A program made the translations under genes and the position numbers. A stretch of DNA of 64,000 bases from CAVRXT01 sp963725655 (GTDB lineage Bacteria; Acidobacteriota; Terriglobia; Acidiferrales; UBA7541). The notes below the pieces were generated by a model that was given only the letters and a program-made list of their open reading frames with translations, searched no databases and was not told the origin of the DNA. Below are positions 34,704-43,331 of the stretch, in pieces; positions within the stretch are counted from its first letter, which is position 1, and every line of letters starts with the position of its first letter. Location: contig CAVRYY010000001.1 in NCBI GenBank assembly GCA_963725655.1, positions 2,480,001 to 2,544,000 of the forward strand. The letters are read 5' to 3'.

Positions 34704-36932
34704 ATGAGTCCGCGCCCCTGGCAACGTCACGTGTGGGTGGGGTTCGCGCTCACTGCAGTGGCCCTTTTAGGCGCGGCTGTGTTCATGTTGGGGTCCCTTC
34801 GGCCGCCGTTTGAGCCGGGCGGAGAGAACGATTTAGTGGTCCTTTTCGGCCTTTCCACGCTCATTGGCATCGCTTTCCTGGTTTTTTCCCTGGTTTTGAC
34901 GCGAAGCCTGGTGCGCTTGTGGGCGGAGCGCCGCGCGGGCCAGCTCGGCTCGCGGTTCAAGACAAAATTGGTGCTTGGCGCAATCGGGATTTCGCTGCTG
35001 CCGGTGACGTTTCTGTTCTTCTTCAGCTACGCTTTGGTGAACCGGACGTTAAATTCGTGGTTCCCGCGGCCCCTGGAGATTGCCAACGAACAGAGCGTGG
35101 CTCTGATCGCAGACATGAGCCGCGACGCGCGGGTCCGGCTGGACCAAACAGCGGAGCAAGCGGCGCATTGGCTATCCGCTTCCCCCGGGCGGCGAACTCT
35201 GCAAGGCTGGGCGCAGGAGCAGCCGCAAGGTTCGGGGTGGGATGTGGCGTGGACGACGGATGGCCGGGAGCAGGTGATCGACTCCTCGAATCGCAACACC
35301 GGATCCAGGCTGGGGCCGGCGCTGCGGCCGGCGCGGAAGATGCCGACGGGATCGGAAATCTGGCAGGACGACCAGAATATCTACAACACCGGGAGCGCGG
35401 CGTACAACGGCGGCACGGTATACGTCGGCCGGCGCTTACGTTCCGATTATTTGCAGCGATATGCGGCCATCGAAAACGAGGCGCATACGTATCAACTGCA
35501 GCGAGAAAATCTGCGCGCGTACAAACGGGAAATCTTGCTGGCGCTGCTGCTGATTACTTTGCTGCTGCTGTTCGCCACCACATGGGTGGCGCTATTTCTC
35601 TCCAAACAGATCACCGTTCCCATTCAGGCTTTGGCGGAGGCCACCCAGGAAATCGCGGGGGGAAATTTCACGCATTCGGTGGCCGTGCCCACGCAGACCA
35701 GCGACGAACTGGGCACGCTGATTACTTCGTTCAATCAGATGACCGCGCAACTGGGCGAAGGGCAGCGGCAGATCAACGACTTCACCCGGAACCTGCAGCA
35801 AGCGGTGGAGGACCGCGAGAGCCGCCGGAAACTGATGGAAGCGATTCTCGAGCACATTCCCACCGGCGTGGTGTCACTCGATCCGGGGGGCGCCATCACC
35901 CGAACGAATTCCGCGGTTCACACCATCTTCGGCGACCACGCGCACAGCGCGAAGACGCTGGCCGACCTGCTGGGAGAGGAAGCTTCGCGGGTGGTGTTGC
36001 AGTTGATGCGGCGCTCGCTGCGATTGGGCGCGGCGTCGCGGGAAATGGAAGTGGCGGCGGCCGGACGTCTGGTTCGTGCCGCGGTGACGGTGAGTTCGCT
36101 GGGGCCGCGCAGCGCGAATCCTGGGTTCGTGGTGGTGATCGACGACATTACCGAACTGCTCCGGGCGCAGCGCGCCGCGGCATGGCAAGAAGTGGCTCAG
36201 CGCATCGCTCACGAAATCAAAAACCCGCTGACGCCGGTGCAGCTTTCCGCCCAACGTTTGCTGCGCTACCTGGATAAAACCGCCGCGTCGCGCGGGCGCG
36301 TCGAGCGAAGCGAGCTGGAATCGCTGGTGGCGGAGTGCGCGGGCTTGATCGAGCGCGAAGTGCGGGTGCTGGAATCGCTGGTCGACGAATTCTCGCAGTT
36401 TGCACGCTTCCCTTCCGCGCGCATGGCTCCCGCGGATCCAAATTTAATTGTCGAGAGCGCGCTGGCGGTGTTCCAGGGGCGGCTGGACGGTATCGCGATA
36501 AGCAAGAATCTGGCGCCAGGCTTGCCGCTGATCAAAGCCGATAGCGAACTGTTGCGCCGGGTGCTGGTGAACCTGATCGACAACGCCGCCGAGGCGATGG
36601 AAGGCGCCACGGTGCGCCGGCTTTCCGTCTCCACCCGCCTGGACCGCCTTAGCGAAGCGGTAGAAATCGAGGTCGCCGACACCGGTCACGGGATTTCCCC
36701 CGAAGATAAGGACAAATTGTTTTTGCCGCACTTTTCCACCAAGAAGCGCGGCACCGGACTAGGCCTGGCGATTTCCAGCCGGATCGTCGCGGAGCACAAC
36801 GGATCGTTGCGAATGGAAGACAATTCTCCGGTCGGCGCGCGGTTTCGAATCCGCTTTCCGGCATTTGAACTAGCGGCGCCCAGCGGGACGCCGGTTCCCA
36901 CAACGGGCGTTGCGCCCAATCCATCTAGCTAA
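34704..36932 (+). CDS. ntrY: NtrY-type membrane sensor histidine kinase
   Basis: 742 residues. Three N-terminal hydrophobic segments (about 12-32, 47-67, 90-112) are followed by a periplasmic sensor region (about 113-275), a fourth helix (about 277-300), HAMP (about 300-352, SKQITVPIQALAEATQEIAGG), PAS (about 378-485), HisKA with QRIAHEIKNPLTPVQLSAQRLLR and HATPase (DNAAEAM, ADTGHGIS, GTGLGLAIS). The HEIKNPLTPVQLSAQRL motif is diagnostic of the NtrY/NtrB-like branch. It is followed after 18 bases by ntrX. In proteobacteria NtrYX controls nitrogen metabolism, redox genes and the envelope. The ligand here is unknown, and it is divergent from pilB. Confidence 0.92.
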   Translation: MSPRPWQRHVWVGFALTAVALLGAAVFMLGSLRPPFEPGGENDLVVLFGLSTLIGIAFLVFSLVLTRSLVRLWAERRAGQLGSRFKTKLVLGAIGISLLPVTFLFFFSYALVNRTLNSWFPRPLEIANEQSVALIADMSRDARVRLDQTAEQAAHWLSASPGRRTLQGWAQEQPQGSGWDVAWTTDGREQVIDSSNRNTGSRLGPALRPARKMPTGSEIWQDDQNIYNTGSAAYNGGTVYVGRRLRSDYLQRYAAIENEAHTYQLQRENLRAYKREILLALLLITLLLLFATTWVALFLSKQITVPIQALAEATQEIAGGNFTHSVAVPTQTSDELGTLITSFNQMTAQLGEGQRQINDFTRNLQQAVEDRESRRKLMEAILEHIPTGVVSLDPGGAITRTNSAVHTIFGDHAHSAKTLADLLGEEASRVVLQLMRRSLRLGAASREMEVAAAGRLVRAAVTVSSLGPRSANPGFVVVIDDITELLRAQRAAAWQEVAQRIAHEIKNPLTPVQLSAQRLLRYLDKTAASRGRVERSELESLVAECAGLIEREVRVLESLVDEFSQFARFPSARMAPADPNLIVESALAVFQGRLDGIAISKNLAPGLPLIKADSELLRRVLVNLIDNAAEAMEGATVRRLSVSTRLDRLSEAVEIEVADTGHGISPEDKDKLFLPHFSTKKRGTGLGLAISSRIVAEHNGSLRMEDNSPVGARFRIRFPAFELAAPSGTPVPTTGVAPNPSS

Positions 36933-36950
36933 AGAAACCAGAGAGACCTA

Positions 36951-38321
36951 ATGCCAGCATCGATATTGATTGTCGACGACGAAAAAGGAATTCGCGAGTC
37001 TCTCGGCGCATTGTTGCGCGATGAGGGTTACACGGTGGACGTGGTCGGCTCAGGGGAGGAATGCCTGGAGGTGATCGAAACGCGCCACTATGATCTCGTG
37101 CTGCTGGATATCTGGCTGCCCAAGCTGGACGGGCTGGAAACGCTGGAACGCATCCAGGAGCAGGAAGCGCCGCCGATGGTGGTGGTGATCTCCGGGCACG
37201 CCAATATCGAGACGGCGGTGCGCGCGACGAAGCTGGGAGCGTTTGATTTCATCGAGAAACCGCTGTCGCTGGATAAGACCGTCCTGGTGGTGAAGAACGC
37301 GCTGGAGTATTTGCGGCTGGAAGAGGAAAACCGCGTGCTGCGGGCGCAGATCGAACATCGCAACCAGATTTTGGGCAATAGCATCCCGATGAAAGCGCTG
37401 CGCCAGCAGATCAGTCTGGCCGCACCAACCAATGGACGGGTATTGATCTATGGGGAAAGCGGCACCGGCAAGGAGTTGATCGCGCGGGCGCTGCACTCGC
37501 AAAGCCCGCGGTCTTCGATGCCTTTTGTGGAGGTGAACTGCGCGGCGATACCGGAAGAGCTGATCGAATCGGAGCTGTTTGGCCACACCAAGGGAAGCTT
37601 TACCGGAGCCTCCGAAGACAAGACCGGAAAATTTCGCAAGGCCGACGGCGGCACGCTGTTCCTGGATGAAATCGGGGACATGAGCCTGAAGACGCAGTCG
37701 AAAGTGCTGCGGGTGCTGGAACAGCAGCGCTTCGAGCCGCTGGGCTCGAACGAAACGGCCAAGGTGGACGTGCGGGTGATCGCCGCGACCAACAAAAAGC
37801 TGGAAGAAGAAATCAGCCGCAATCAGTTTCGTGAGGACCTCTTCTATCGGCTGAACGTCATCCCGTTTTACGCGCCGGCGCTGCGCGAACGGGTGGACGA
37901 TCTGCCCATACTCGCGGCGCATTTCCTGGCCGAATTTTGCAATGCCTACGGGAAAAAACAGAAAGAGCTCACGCCGGCCGCGCTCGACGTGCTGCTGAGC
38001 TATCCGTGGCCGGGGAACGTACGCGAATTGAAGAACTTGATCGAACGGCTGGTGATTATTTGCCCGGCGAGCCGCATCGAGCCGCACCATCTGCCGCCCG
38101 AAGTCTTCCGCGGGGTATCGAACTCGCCGAACAAGCCGTACGGCAGCTTGCAGGAAGCGCGGTCGGCCTACGAGCGAGAATTCGTGCTGCGCAAACTGGA
38201 AGAAGCGCGATGGAACATGACCCGGGCGGCGGCGGCGTTGGGCCTGGAGCGCAGCCATCTGTATCGCAAGATGAAGTCGCTGGGCATTTCCTCTTCGCGG
38301 TCCGAAACCGTCGAGCCTTAG
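36951..38321 (+). CDS. ntrX: NtrX-type sigma-54 response regulator
   Basis: 456 residues. Receiver (about 1-120, Asp9/Asp10, phosphoacceptor Asp53, LDIWLPKLDG typical of NtrX), AAA+ domain (about 140-380) with Walker A GESGTGKE, and Fis-type HTH at the end (AAAALGLERSHLYRKMKSLG). The sigma-54 contact loop reads GSFTGA instead of GAFTGA, a conservative change in a loop that is often altered in NtrX, so ability to activate sigma-54 should not be assumed. It is co-directional with ntrY. A GC-rich hairpin follows the stop. Confidence 0.93.
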   Translation: MPASILIVDDEKGIRESLGALLRDEGYTVDVVGSGEECLEVIETRHYDLVLLDIWLPKLDGLETLERIQEQEAPPMVVVISGHANIETAVRATKLGAFDFIEKPLSLDKTVLVVKNALEYLRLEEENRVLRAQIEHRNQILGNSIPMKALRQQISLAAPTNGRVLIYGESGTGKELIARALHSQSPRSSMPFVEVNCAAIPEELIESELFGHTKGSFTGASEDKTGKFRKADGGTLFLDEIGDMSLKTQSKVLRVLEQQRFEPLGSNETAKVDVRVIAATNKKLEEEISRNQFREDLFYRLNVIPFYAPALRERVDDLPILAAHFLAEFCNAYGKKQKELTPAALDVLLSYPWPGNVRELKNLIERLVIICPASRIEPHHLPPEVFRGVSNSPNKPYGSLQEARSAYEREFVLRKLEEARWNMTRAAAALGLERSHLYRKMKSLGISSSRSETVEP

Positions 38322-38347
38322 GGAGCGGACCCTCTTGGTTGGACCGC

Positions 38348-38373
38348 GGCGCGGCGGCCGCGGCGGCCGCGCC
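38348..38373 (+). terminator. GC-rich hairpin after ntrX, possible terminator
   Basis: GGCGCGGC (38348-38355) pairs with GCCGCGCC (38366-38373) about 27 bases past the ntrX stop. Only GATTTT follows after a C-run, so the T-tract is weak and displaced. Confidence 0.4.
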
Positions 38374-38542
38374 CCTCCCCCCGATTTTGCATCCGGGTGA
38401 TCTAACTTCCCTTCCTTTGCGGACTTGCGAGCGGTTGGTTGATTTGCATGTTCGAGCTTACTGAATCGGTAAACCAATCGCAAAAACCTCACGCCCCGGG
38501 CTATCGTTTCTTGGTAAACTGAAAGCTTCTCGGAGGCGGTAT

Positions 38543-39640
38543 ATGTTTAGGCGTCGCTGTGTCCCTCGGCTCCTAAGCTGTGCTTGGACGCTCCTTGCAT
38601 TTGTCCCGGCAGCTTTTGCGCAATCTTCTTCTTCCACAGCCATCCGATCATTTGTAACCGATTCCGGGACGGCCGATTCAAATCTGAATTCCGCCAGCGC
38701 CCCCGGCGAATTGTTTTTTGCTTCTCCTTCGAATTTCGCGGATACCTCAATCGATGCGGTAGCCGAAGCCGATACCAGTCCCAAATCCAGTTCCGACCCC
38801 GACGTGAACTCCAATGTCGACGCCGCTCGGACTTCGTCCGATCCACTCCCGCTTTCTCCGGTGCGGCCGTTTCCGGGCGTCCCGGAGACGCTGCCAGATC
38901 CTCCGGATCATTACCGAATCAGCCAGGACTGTGCGGCGGGAGTGTTGAGCGGAACAGACTGCAAATTTCATTGGTTGCCGGCGCTCGGCGAGCAAGTCGA
39001 AGACTTGGTGGTCGAGACCGGGTGGAATCTCGCGCAGAATCGTTGGGTGCGCTACAACACGTTTCACGGAAATTTCTGGCACAACTACTGGCTCTCGGTG
39101 CAGGGCTTCCGGTTCAATCGTTGGTGCGACAACAATCCGCTGTACGACGACTACCTGGGCCATCCGATGATGGGCGCAATCTCAATGGATATATTTATTC
39201 AAAATGATCCACGGGGGATGTCGCTGGAGCTGGAAAATTCACGGGCCTACTGGCACAGCCGTCTACGGGCGCTGCTGTGGGCCACGGTCTACAGCGCGGA
39301 ATGGAAGGTGGGTCCGGTGAGCGAAGCATCGTTCGGCGCAACCGGCACGGGCCTGTGGTTCGATAAGTCTTCCAACCGTTGGACCAATGGAACCGGCTCG
39401 GTGGGGCTGGTGGTGACACCTGTGCTGGGCTGGGCGTGGTCGATGGGCGAAGACGTGATCGATCAGCACGTCATTCGGCGCATCGAGACCAAGAGTGCCT
39501 ATCCCGCCTACCTCTTCGCCATCCAATTCCTCAATCCTTGCCGCGGATTTTCAAACCTGATGCGATTCAAAGCGCCGTGGTATCGAGACAGCCGCGACGT
39601 AGACCGTCTGCAAATCAGCGCAAACAATTCCGGCGACTGA
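38543..39640 (+). CDS. Exported protein of unknown function, possibly outer membrane
   Basis: 365 residues. A signal peptide (RRRCVPRLLSCAWTLLAFVPAAFAQ, cleavage at about 27) is followed by a Ser/Asp/Pro-rich unstructured region (about 28-125). The compact part (about 140-350) is rich in Trp, Tyr, Asn and His: WNLAQNRWVRYNTFHGNFWHNYWLSVQGF, YDDYLGHPMMGAISMDIFIQNDP and WATVYSAEWKVGPVSEASFG. Its Trp/Gly pattern, repeated small-residue helices and membrane-facing feel recall DUF3943-like outer membrane proteins, a tentative likeness only. It stands alone between ntrX and a convergent DinB-like gene. Confidence 0.7.
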   Translation: MFRRRCVPRLLSCAWTLLAFVPAAFAQSSSSTAIRSFVTDSGTADSNLNSASAPGELFFASPSNFADTSIDAVAEADTSPKSSSDPDVNSNVDAARTSSDPLPLSPVRPFPGVPETLPDPPDHYRISQDCAAGVLSGTDCKFHWLPALGEQVEDLVVETGWNLAQNRWVRYNTFHGNFWHNYWLSVQGFRFNRWCDNNPLYDDYLGHPMMGAISMDIFIQNDPRGMSLELENSRAYWHSRLRALLWATVYSAEWKVGPVSEASFGATGTGLWFDKSSNRWTNGTGSVGLVVTPVLGWAWSMGEDVIDQHVIRRIETKSAYPAYLFAIQFLNPCRGFSNLMRFKAPWYRDSRDVDRLQISANNSGD

Positions 39641-39717
39641 CCGGCTGGCCTGCCGGAAAAGACGACCTCGAAGGTGACGGCAAGGGAGCGCTCAAGCCGG
39701 TGAAAGGTAGGCATGGG

Positions 39718-39748
39718 CCGCGATGAGCGAAACACTCGCTCACCGCGG
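39718..39748. terminator. Hairpin between convergent genes
   Basis: A 13-base-pair stem with one mismatch (39718-39730 with 39736-39748) and a five-base AACAC loop. No T-tract on either strand, so it is a terminator candidate for one or both genes rather than a certain one. Confidence 0.5.
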
Positions 39749-39773
39749 TCCGGTCGATTCTTGTCTTGCGGTT

Positions 39774-40397
39774 CTAATTCTTGGGGAACTTTGGATTCGC
39801 CTTCACTTCCTCGAGCTGTTTCTCATGCCGCTCGCTGTGGGCCGCTGTGAGCAGAATCCACTCGTAGGCGTCCATCGGCGCGCCGGTAGGCCCGGCCATC
39901 ACGTGTTCGCGCAAGTCGGGAGTGTTCTGCAGGAACTGGATGGTTCGGGCGCGGCTTCTCACGAAGTGATTGAGGGCTTCCTGGGGAGACCAGCGGCCTG
40001 TAGGCACCAATACATCCGGTGCCTGGCGTTTCTGACTGCGGTCCGGAACATTTGCCAGCAACGCGGCGTCGATTTTCTTGTAGTCGCGGTCTGCGGCACC
40101 CGCCGGCGAGCTCATCACTTTTTGGGTCACGGTGTCGAAGAACAGGTCCTCGGCCAGCGCTAGGTGTTCGACTACTTGGGCCACCGACCATTTATCCGGC
40201 GCCGCTTTGAACGTCCACTGCGCGTCGGAAAGACCTTTGGTGGAAGCCTCGACCGCGTCACGCGTCTTTTCAAGGTATTTCACCGTGGATTCGCGGTCCG
40301 CGGAGCTGAGCGACTGCGCCTGGATCGCCGGCGCCGCGAGTAGAACCACACCTAAAATGGAACCGACTGCGCTTACGATAAGCCTCTTGAGATTCAT
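39774..40397 (-). CDS. Exported DinB-like four-helix protein
   Basis: 207 residues. A signal peptide (LIVSAVGSILGVVLLAAPAIQAQ, cleavage at about 28) precedes a DinB/YfiT-like four-helix bundle. Visible: LEKTRDAVEASTKGLSDAQWTFKAAPDKWSVAQVVEHLALAEDLFF and, near the end, LLTAAHSERHEKQLEEVKA. The His in VEHL and the two in AHSERH match the usual metal triad. DinB proteins are normally cytoplasmic thiol-dependent transferases, so a secreted one is unusual; exported versions seem to recur in acidobacteria, but their role is not known to me. Confidence 0.85.
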   Translation of the reverse strand: MNLKRLIVSAVGSILGVVLLAAPAIQAQSLSSADRESTVKYLEKTRDAVEASTKGLSDAQWTFKAAPDKWSVAQVVEHLALAEDLFFDTVTQKVMSSPAGAADRDYKKIDAALLANVPDRSQKRQAPDVLVPTGRWSPQEALNHFVRSRARTIQFLQNTPDLREHVMAGPTGAPMDAYEWILLTAAHSERHEKQLEEVKANPKFPKN

Positions 40398-40824
40398 CCT
40401 GCATCCTCCGAACGATGGTGCCGCCTGACCCGGACCAACGGCGACGCTGGCATTCTAGCAGACTGGCGGCGGATCTGATGGCTGTGCGCTTAGACGGTGA
40501 CGCGGACCAGCGGACCTGTTCGGGGCACGAAGAAATTCGCGGAACCGAGGGTGCTTAGACGATTCTTATGTAGCGCTTGCCGGCGCATCCGTTAAGTCCC
40601 GGAGGATGACGACTCCGCGCTCCTACAGCAATCACTGTATTGGTAATGGCGGTCGGCCATGCGAATATCAGCCGTATTTATATCGAACATGAAATAGGGC
40701 TAGGTAACGTTTACTGGGATTTGAATTGTTTTGCGAAACAGATGGGAACTAATCGGCACGTGCCGGACGTTTCTACCCGTCGGATCTATCGCTCGCTTTA
40801 GAGGCCCTTGCCGAGGAGTGAGAT
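40398..40824. other. Divergent promoter region with a 12-base palindrome
   Basis: About 430 bases between the DinB-like gene and the MEDS kinase gene, AT-rich in its right half. The palindrome CGGCACGTGCCG lies at 40754-40765. No gene is seen. Confidence 0.45.
40754..40765. promoter_or_regulatory. Perfect 12-base palindrome upstream of the MEDS kinase gene
   Basis: CGGCACGTGCCG is centred about 65 bases before the TTG start of the kinase gene. Size and symmetry suit a dimeric regulator; no factor can be named. Confidence 0.4.
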
Positions 40825-42681
40825 TTGAGAAATGCCCGTGAGCCCGGAGAATTCCCCGATAGTGTCCCACCTACCGCCCGCTGGTTGAAACGCGATGATA
40901 GTGCCCACGCCGTGCAGTTTTATACCGAAGATGGCATCCTTCTAAGCGGTTCGGCCAGCTTCCTGGAAACCGCCCTCCGTGCGGGAAACATTGCGCTGGT
41001 GCTGGCTACTCCGGAGCATATCGCAGCCCTCGAGCAACGGATCACCACAGACGGAGTGGACGTGGCATCCGCGGCCGCAAATGGCCGTTATCACGCCTAC
41101 GACGGCAACAAAGCTCTCGACGCTTTCATGGTGGGTGGCTGGCCAGACGCCGCGCTCTTTGCTAAGACGATTGGAGGTTACATCGAACAGGCGCGCGCAA
41201 AAGCCGGCGGCGGGAATACCCGGGTGGCCGCCTTTGGCGAGATGGTGGCAATTTTATGCGCCGAAGGAAAGATGGCGGCCGCTACCCGGCTGGAAGGATT
41301 GTGGAACGATCTCTCGCAAACGTGCGACTTTTCGCTGCTCTGCGCATATCCCATGGCGGCATTTGACCGCATCGAGCAACCTGAATCGTTTCGTCGGATT
41401 TGCGCGGCGCACACCGCTGTGGTCCCGACGGAGCCCTACCCGGCTCTTCCTAGCGATGAAGAACGATCGCGCAACGTCACCCACCTGCCGCAAATCGTCC
41501 ATGCAATGGAGCCGGAGGCCGCCCGGCGCCTGACCCAGGAGAAATTTCGGCAAAACATCGAAAGCGTTCAGGACTATGCCATCTACCTGGTGGACATCAA
41601 CGGCTTCGTGATCAGCTGGAATATCGGCGCGCAACGCATCAAGGGTTATACCGCGGACGAGATTATCGGACAAAACTTCTCGTGTTTTTACCCGGAGGAA
41701 GCGCGCCTAAGCGGCCAGCCGCAGCGGTCCCTGACCACCGCCGCCGCGGAAGGCCGCTTCGAGGATGAAGGCTGGCGAGTTCGTAAGGACGGCACTCGAT
41801 TTTGGGCCAGTGTAGTAATCACGCCATCGCGCGACGCAGATGGGCAGTTGACCGGGTTCACTAAGATTACCCGCGACACCACCCAACGTACGTTGCGCGA
41901 CCAGGCACTGACGCGCGCGAACGAAGAGCTGCGCCACGAGGTGACGGCGCGCATCTCCGCGGAGCGCCGGCTGCACGCCTCGGAAGAATCGCTCCGGAGG
42001 CTTTCGGCTCACCTGCTGCGCACGCAGGAGGACGAACGGCGACGGCTGGGACGCGACCTGCACGACAACGTAGGACAATACCTGGCGGTACTCAAAATGA
42101 CTTTGGAATCCCTGCCGGTAGGGTCCCCATCGAATGATGAGTACGAGGCGCAGCTGCGCGAATGCGTGGGGCTGGTTGAGGATTCGATCAAGGAAGTACG
42201 GACGATGTCGTACTTGCTGTACCCTCCGATGCTGGACGAAATGGGGCTGAAATCCGCGGTACCGCGGTTTCTGGACGGTTTCACCAAGCGCAGCGGCATT
42301 CAGATTACGTTCGAGATGCCCAAGGATACGGCTCGCCTGGCGCACGACACCGAGATCGCCATCTTTCGCGTGCTTCAGGAAAGCTTGACCAACGTTCACC
42401 GCCATTCCGGGAGCGACACAGCGGAGATCCGCATCACCGTCGACGGTTCCGCGGTCCGCCTGGAGGTCAGGGATCACGGCAAGGGAATGCAGCCGGAGGT
42501 GGTGGAATCGATCCGCGACTCGTGGGGCACGTTCGGCGTAGGTTTGCGGGGCATGAACGAACGCATGCACCAATTGGGAGGCACGCTGGAAATCTCGTCC
42601 TCCTCCGACGGCACGGTGGTAATTGCCGCCGCTCCGCACCCGGCCTTGACGCCCGCGCAGCCGGCGTCTGGCGCGTCATAG
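40825..42681 (+). CDS. MEDS-PAS hybrid-type sensor histidine kinase (HisKA_3)
   Basis: 618 residues, soluble. An N-terminal MEDS domain (about 20-200: HAVQFYTEDGILLSGSASFLETALRAGNIALVLATPEH, FMVGGWPD), named from methanogen/methylotroph DcmR sensors, is followed by PAS/PAC (about 240-355, ISWNIGAQRIKGYTADEIIGQNFSCFYP). A coiled-coil leads to HisKA_3 with the phosphoacceptor in RRRLGRDLHDNVGQYLAVLKM, then HATPase (about 510-605). This is the NarX/DegS class that phosphorylates NarL-type regulators. The start is a TTG with a GAGGAGTGAG ribosome-binding site. A NarL-type receiver follows after 75 bases and is the probable partner. Confidence 0.9.
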   Translation: MRNAREPGEFPDSVPPTARWLKRDDSAHAVQFYTEDGILLSGSASFLETALRAGNIALVLATPEHIAALEQRITTDGVDVASAAANGRYHAYDGNKALDAFMVGGWPDAALFAKTIGGYIEQARAKAGGGNTRVAAFGEMVAILCAEGKMAAATRLEGLWNDLSQTCDFSLLCAYPMAAFDRIEQPESFRRICAAHTAVVPTEPYPALPSDEERSRNVTHLPQIVHAMEPEAARRLTQEKFRQNIESVQDYAIYLVDINGFVISWNIGAQRIKGYTADEIIGQNFSCFYPEEARLSGQPQRSLTTAAAEGRFEDEGWRVRKDGTRFWASVVITPSRDADGQLTGFTKITRDTTQRTLRDQALTRANEELRHEVTARISAERRLHASEESLRRLSAHLLRTQEDERRRLGRDLHDNVGQYLAVLKMTLESLPVGSPSNDEYEAQLRECVGLVEDSIKEVRTMSYLLYPPMLDEMGLKSAVPRFLDGFTKRSGIQITFEMPKDTARLAHDTEIAIFRVLQESLTNVHRHSGSDTAEIRITVDGSAVRLEVRDHGKGMQPEVVESIRDSWGTFGVGLRGMNERMHQLGGTLEISSSSDGTVVIAAAPHPALTPAQPASGAS

Positions 42682-42755
42682 AGGACCGGCACGGAAGGTG
42701 AAGCGGGTCTTAGTCAGCAAACAGCAATGAGCAGGGTGGGGCCAAGGAGAATCCG

Positions 42756-43331
42756 ATGGCAACTACCATTTTCATCGTCGACGACCACGAAGTGATTCGC
42801 CAAGGCGTGCGCGCGATCCTGCAAAAGGCCCGGCCGGAGTGGAAGATCGTGGGAGAGGCGGCGAATGGCAAAGACGCCATCGCGGCGGTGGCGCGGCTGA
42901 TGCCTAACGTGGTGGTGATGGACGTGAGCATGCCGGAGATGAACGGGCTGGAAGCCTCTGCGGAGATATTGAAGAATGGCAGCGGCAGCGCCATCCTGAT
43001 TTTCTCGATGCACGAATCCGAGCACTTCGTCGACGAAGTGCGGCGCACCGGGGTGCACGGCTGCGTTCAGAAATCACAAGCGGGCCGCGACCTGATTCGA
43101 GCTATCGAAACGGTGATCGCCGGCGGCAAATTTTTCGGGCCGCAGACTGAGGCAGAAACAAAACCGAAGCGAGAACCAGAAGAAGGCCCGATATTCCGGG
43201 TCGCGCTGGCATGGCTGCGATCCAGCGCGCCAGCGAAGAACCTAAGATTCCTCGGGAGTTTCGCGGCGCCAATCCATCTGCTGCAGGATGGACGTTCGCT
43301 GCCGCCAGTTTTCCAGCACCTTCACGCGTAA
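42756..43331 (+). CDS. NarL-type receiver protein without DNA-binding domain
   Basis: 191 residues. A complete NarL-style receiver (about 1-128): FIVDDHEVIRQGVRAIL with Asp9/Asp10, phosphoacceptor Asp56 in VVVMDVSMPEMNG, and Lys106. After the receiver there is a charged Pro/Glu/Lys linker and then about 45 residues that show no LuxR-type helix-turn-helix. The last 90 bases overlap the 3' end of era on the other strand. The original output domain thus seems lost or replaced by read-through. It follows the MEDS kinase gene and has a good AAGGAG site. It may act as a phosphate sink or bind a partner protein. Confidence 0.85.
   Translation: MATTIFIVDDHEVIRQGVRAILQKARPEWKIVGEAANGKDAIAAVARLMPNVVVMDVSMPEMNGLEASAEILKNGSGSAILIFSMHESEHFVDEVRRTGVHGCVQKSQAGRDLIRAIETVIAGGKFFGPQTEAETKPKREPEEGPIFRVALAWLRSSAPAKNLRFLGSFAAPIHLLQDGRSLPPVFQHLHA

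Noticed and set aside
37050..38492. A 480-codon frame antisense to ntrX
   Set aside because: A shadow frame caused by high GC in the third codon position. Its translation is Arg/His/Gln-rich and the plus strand encodes a clear NtrX.
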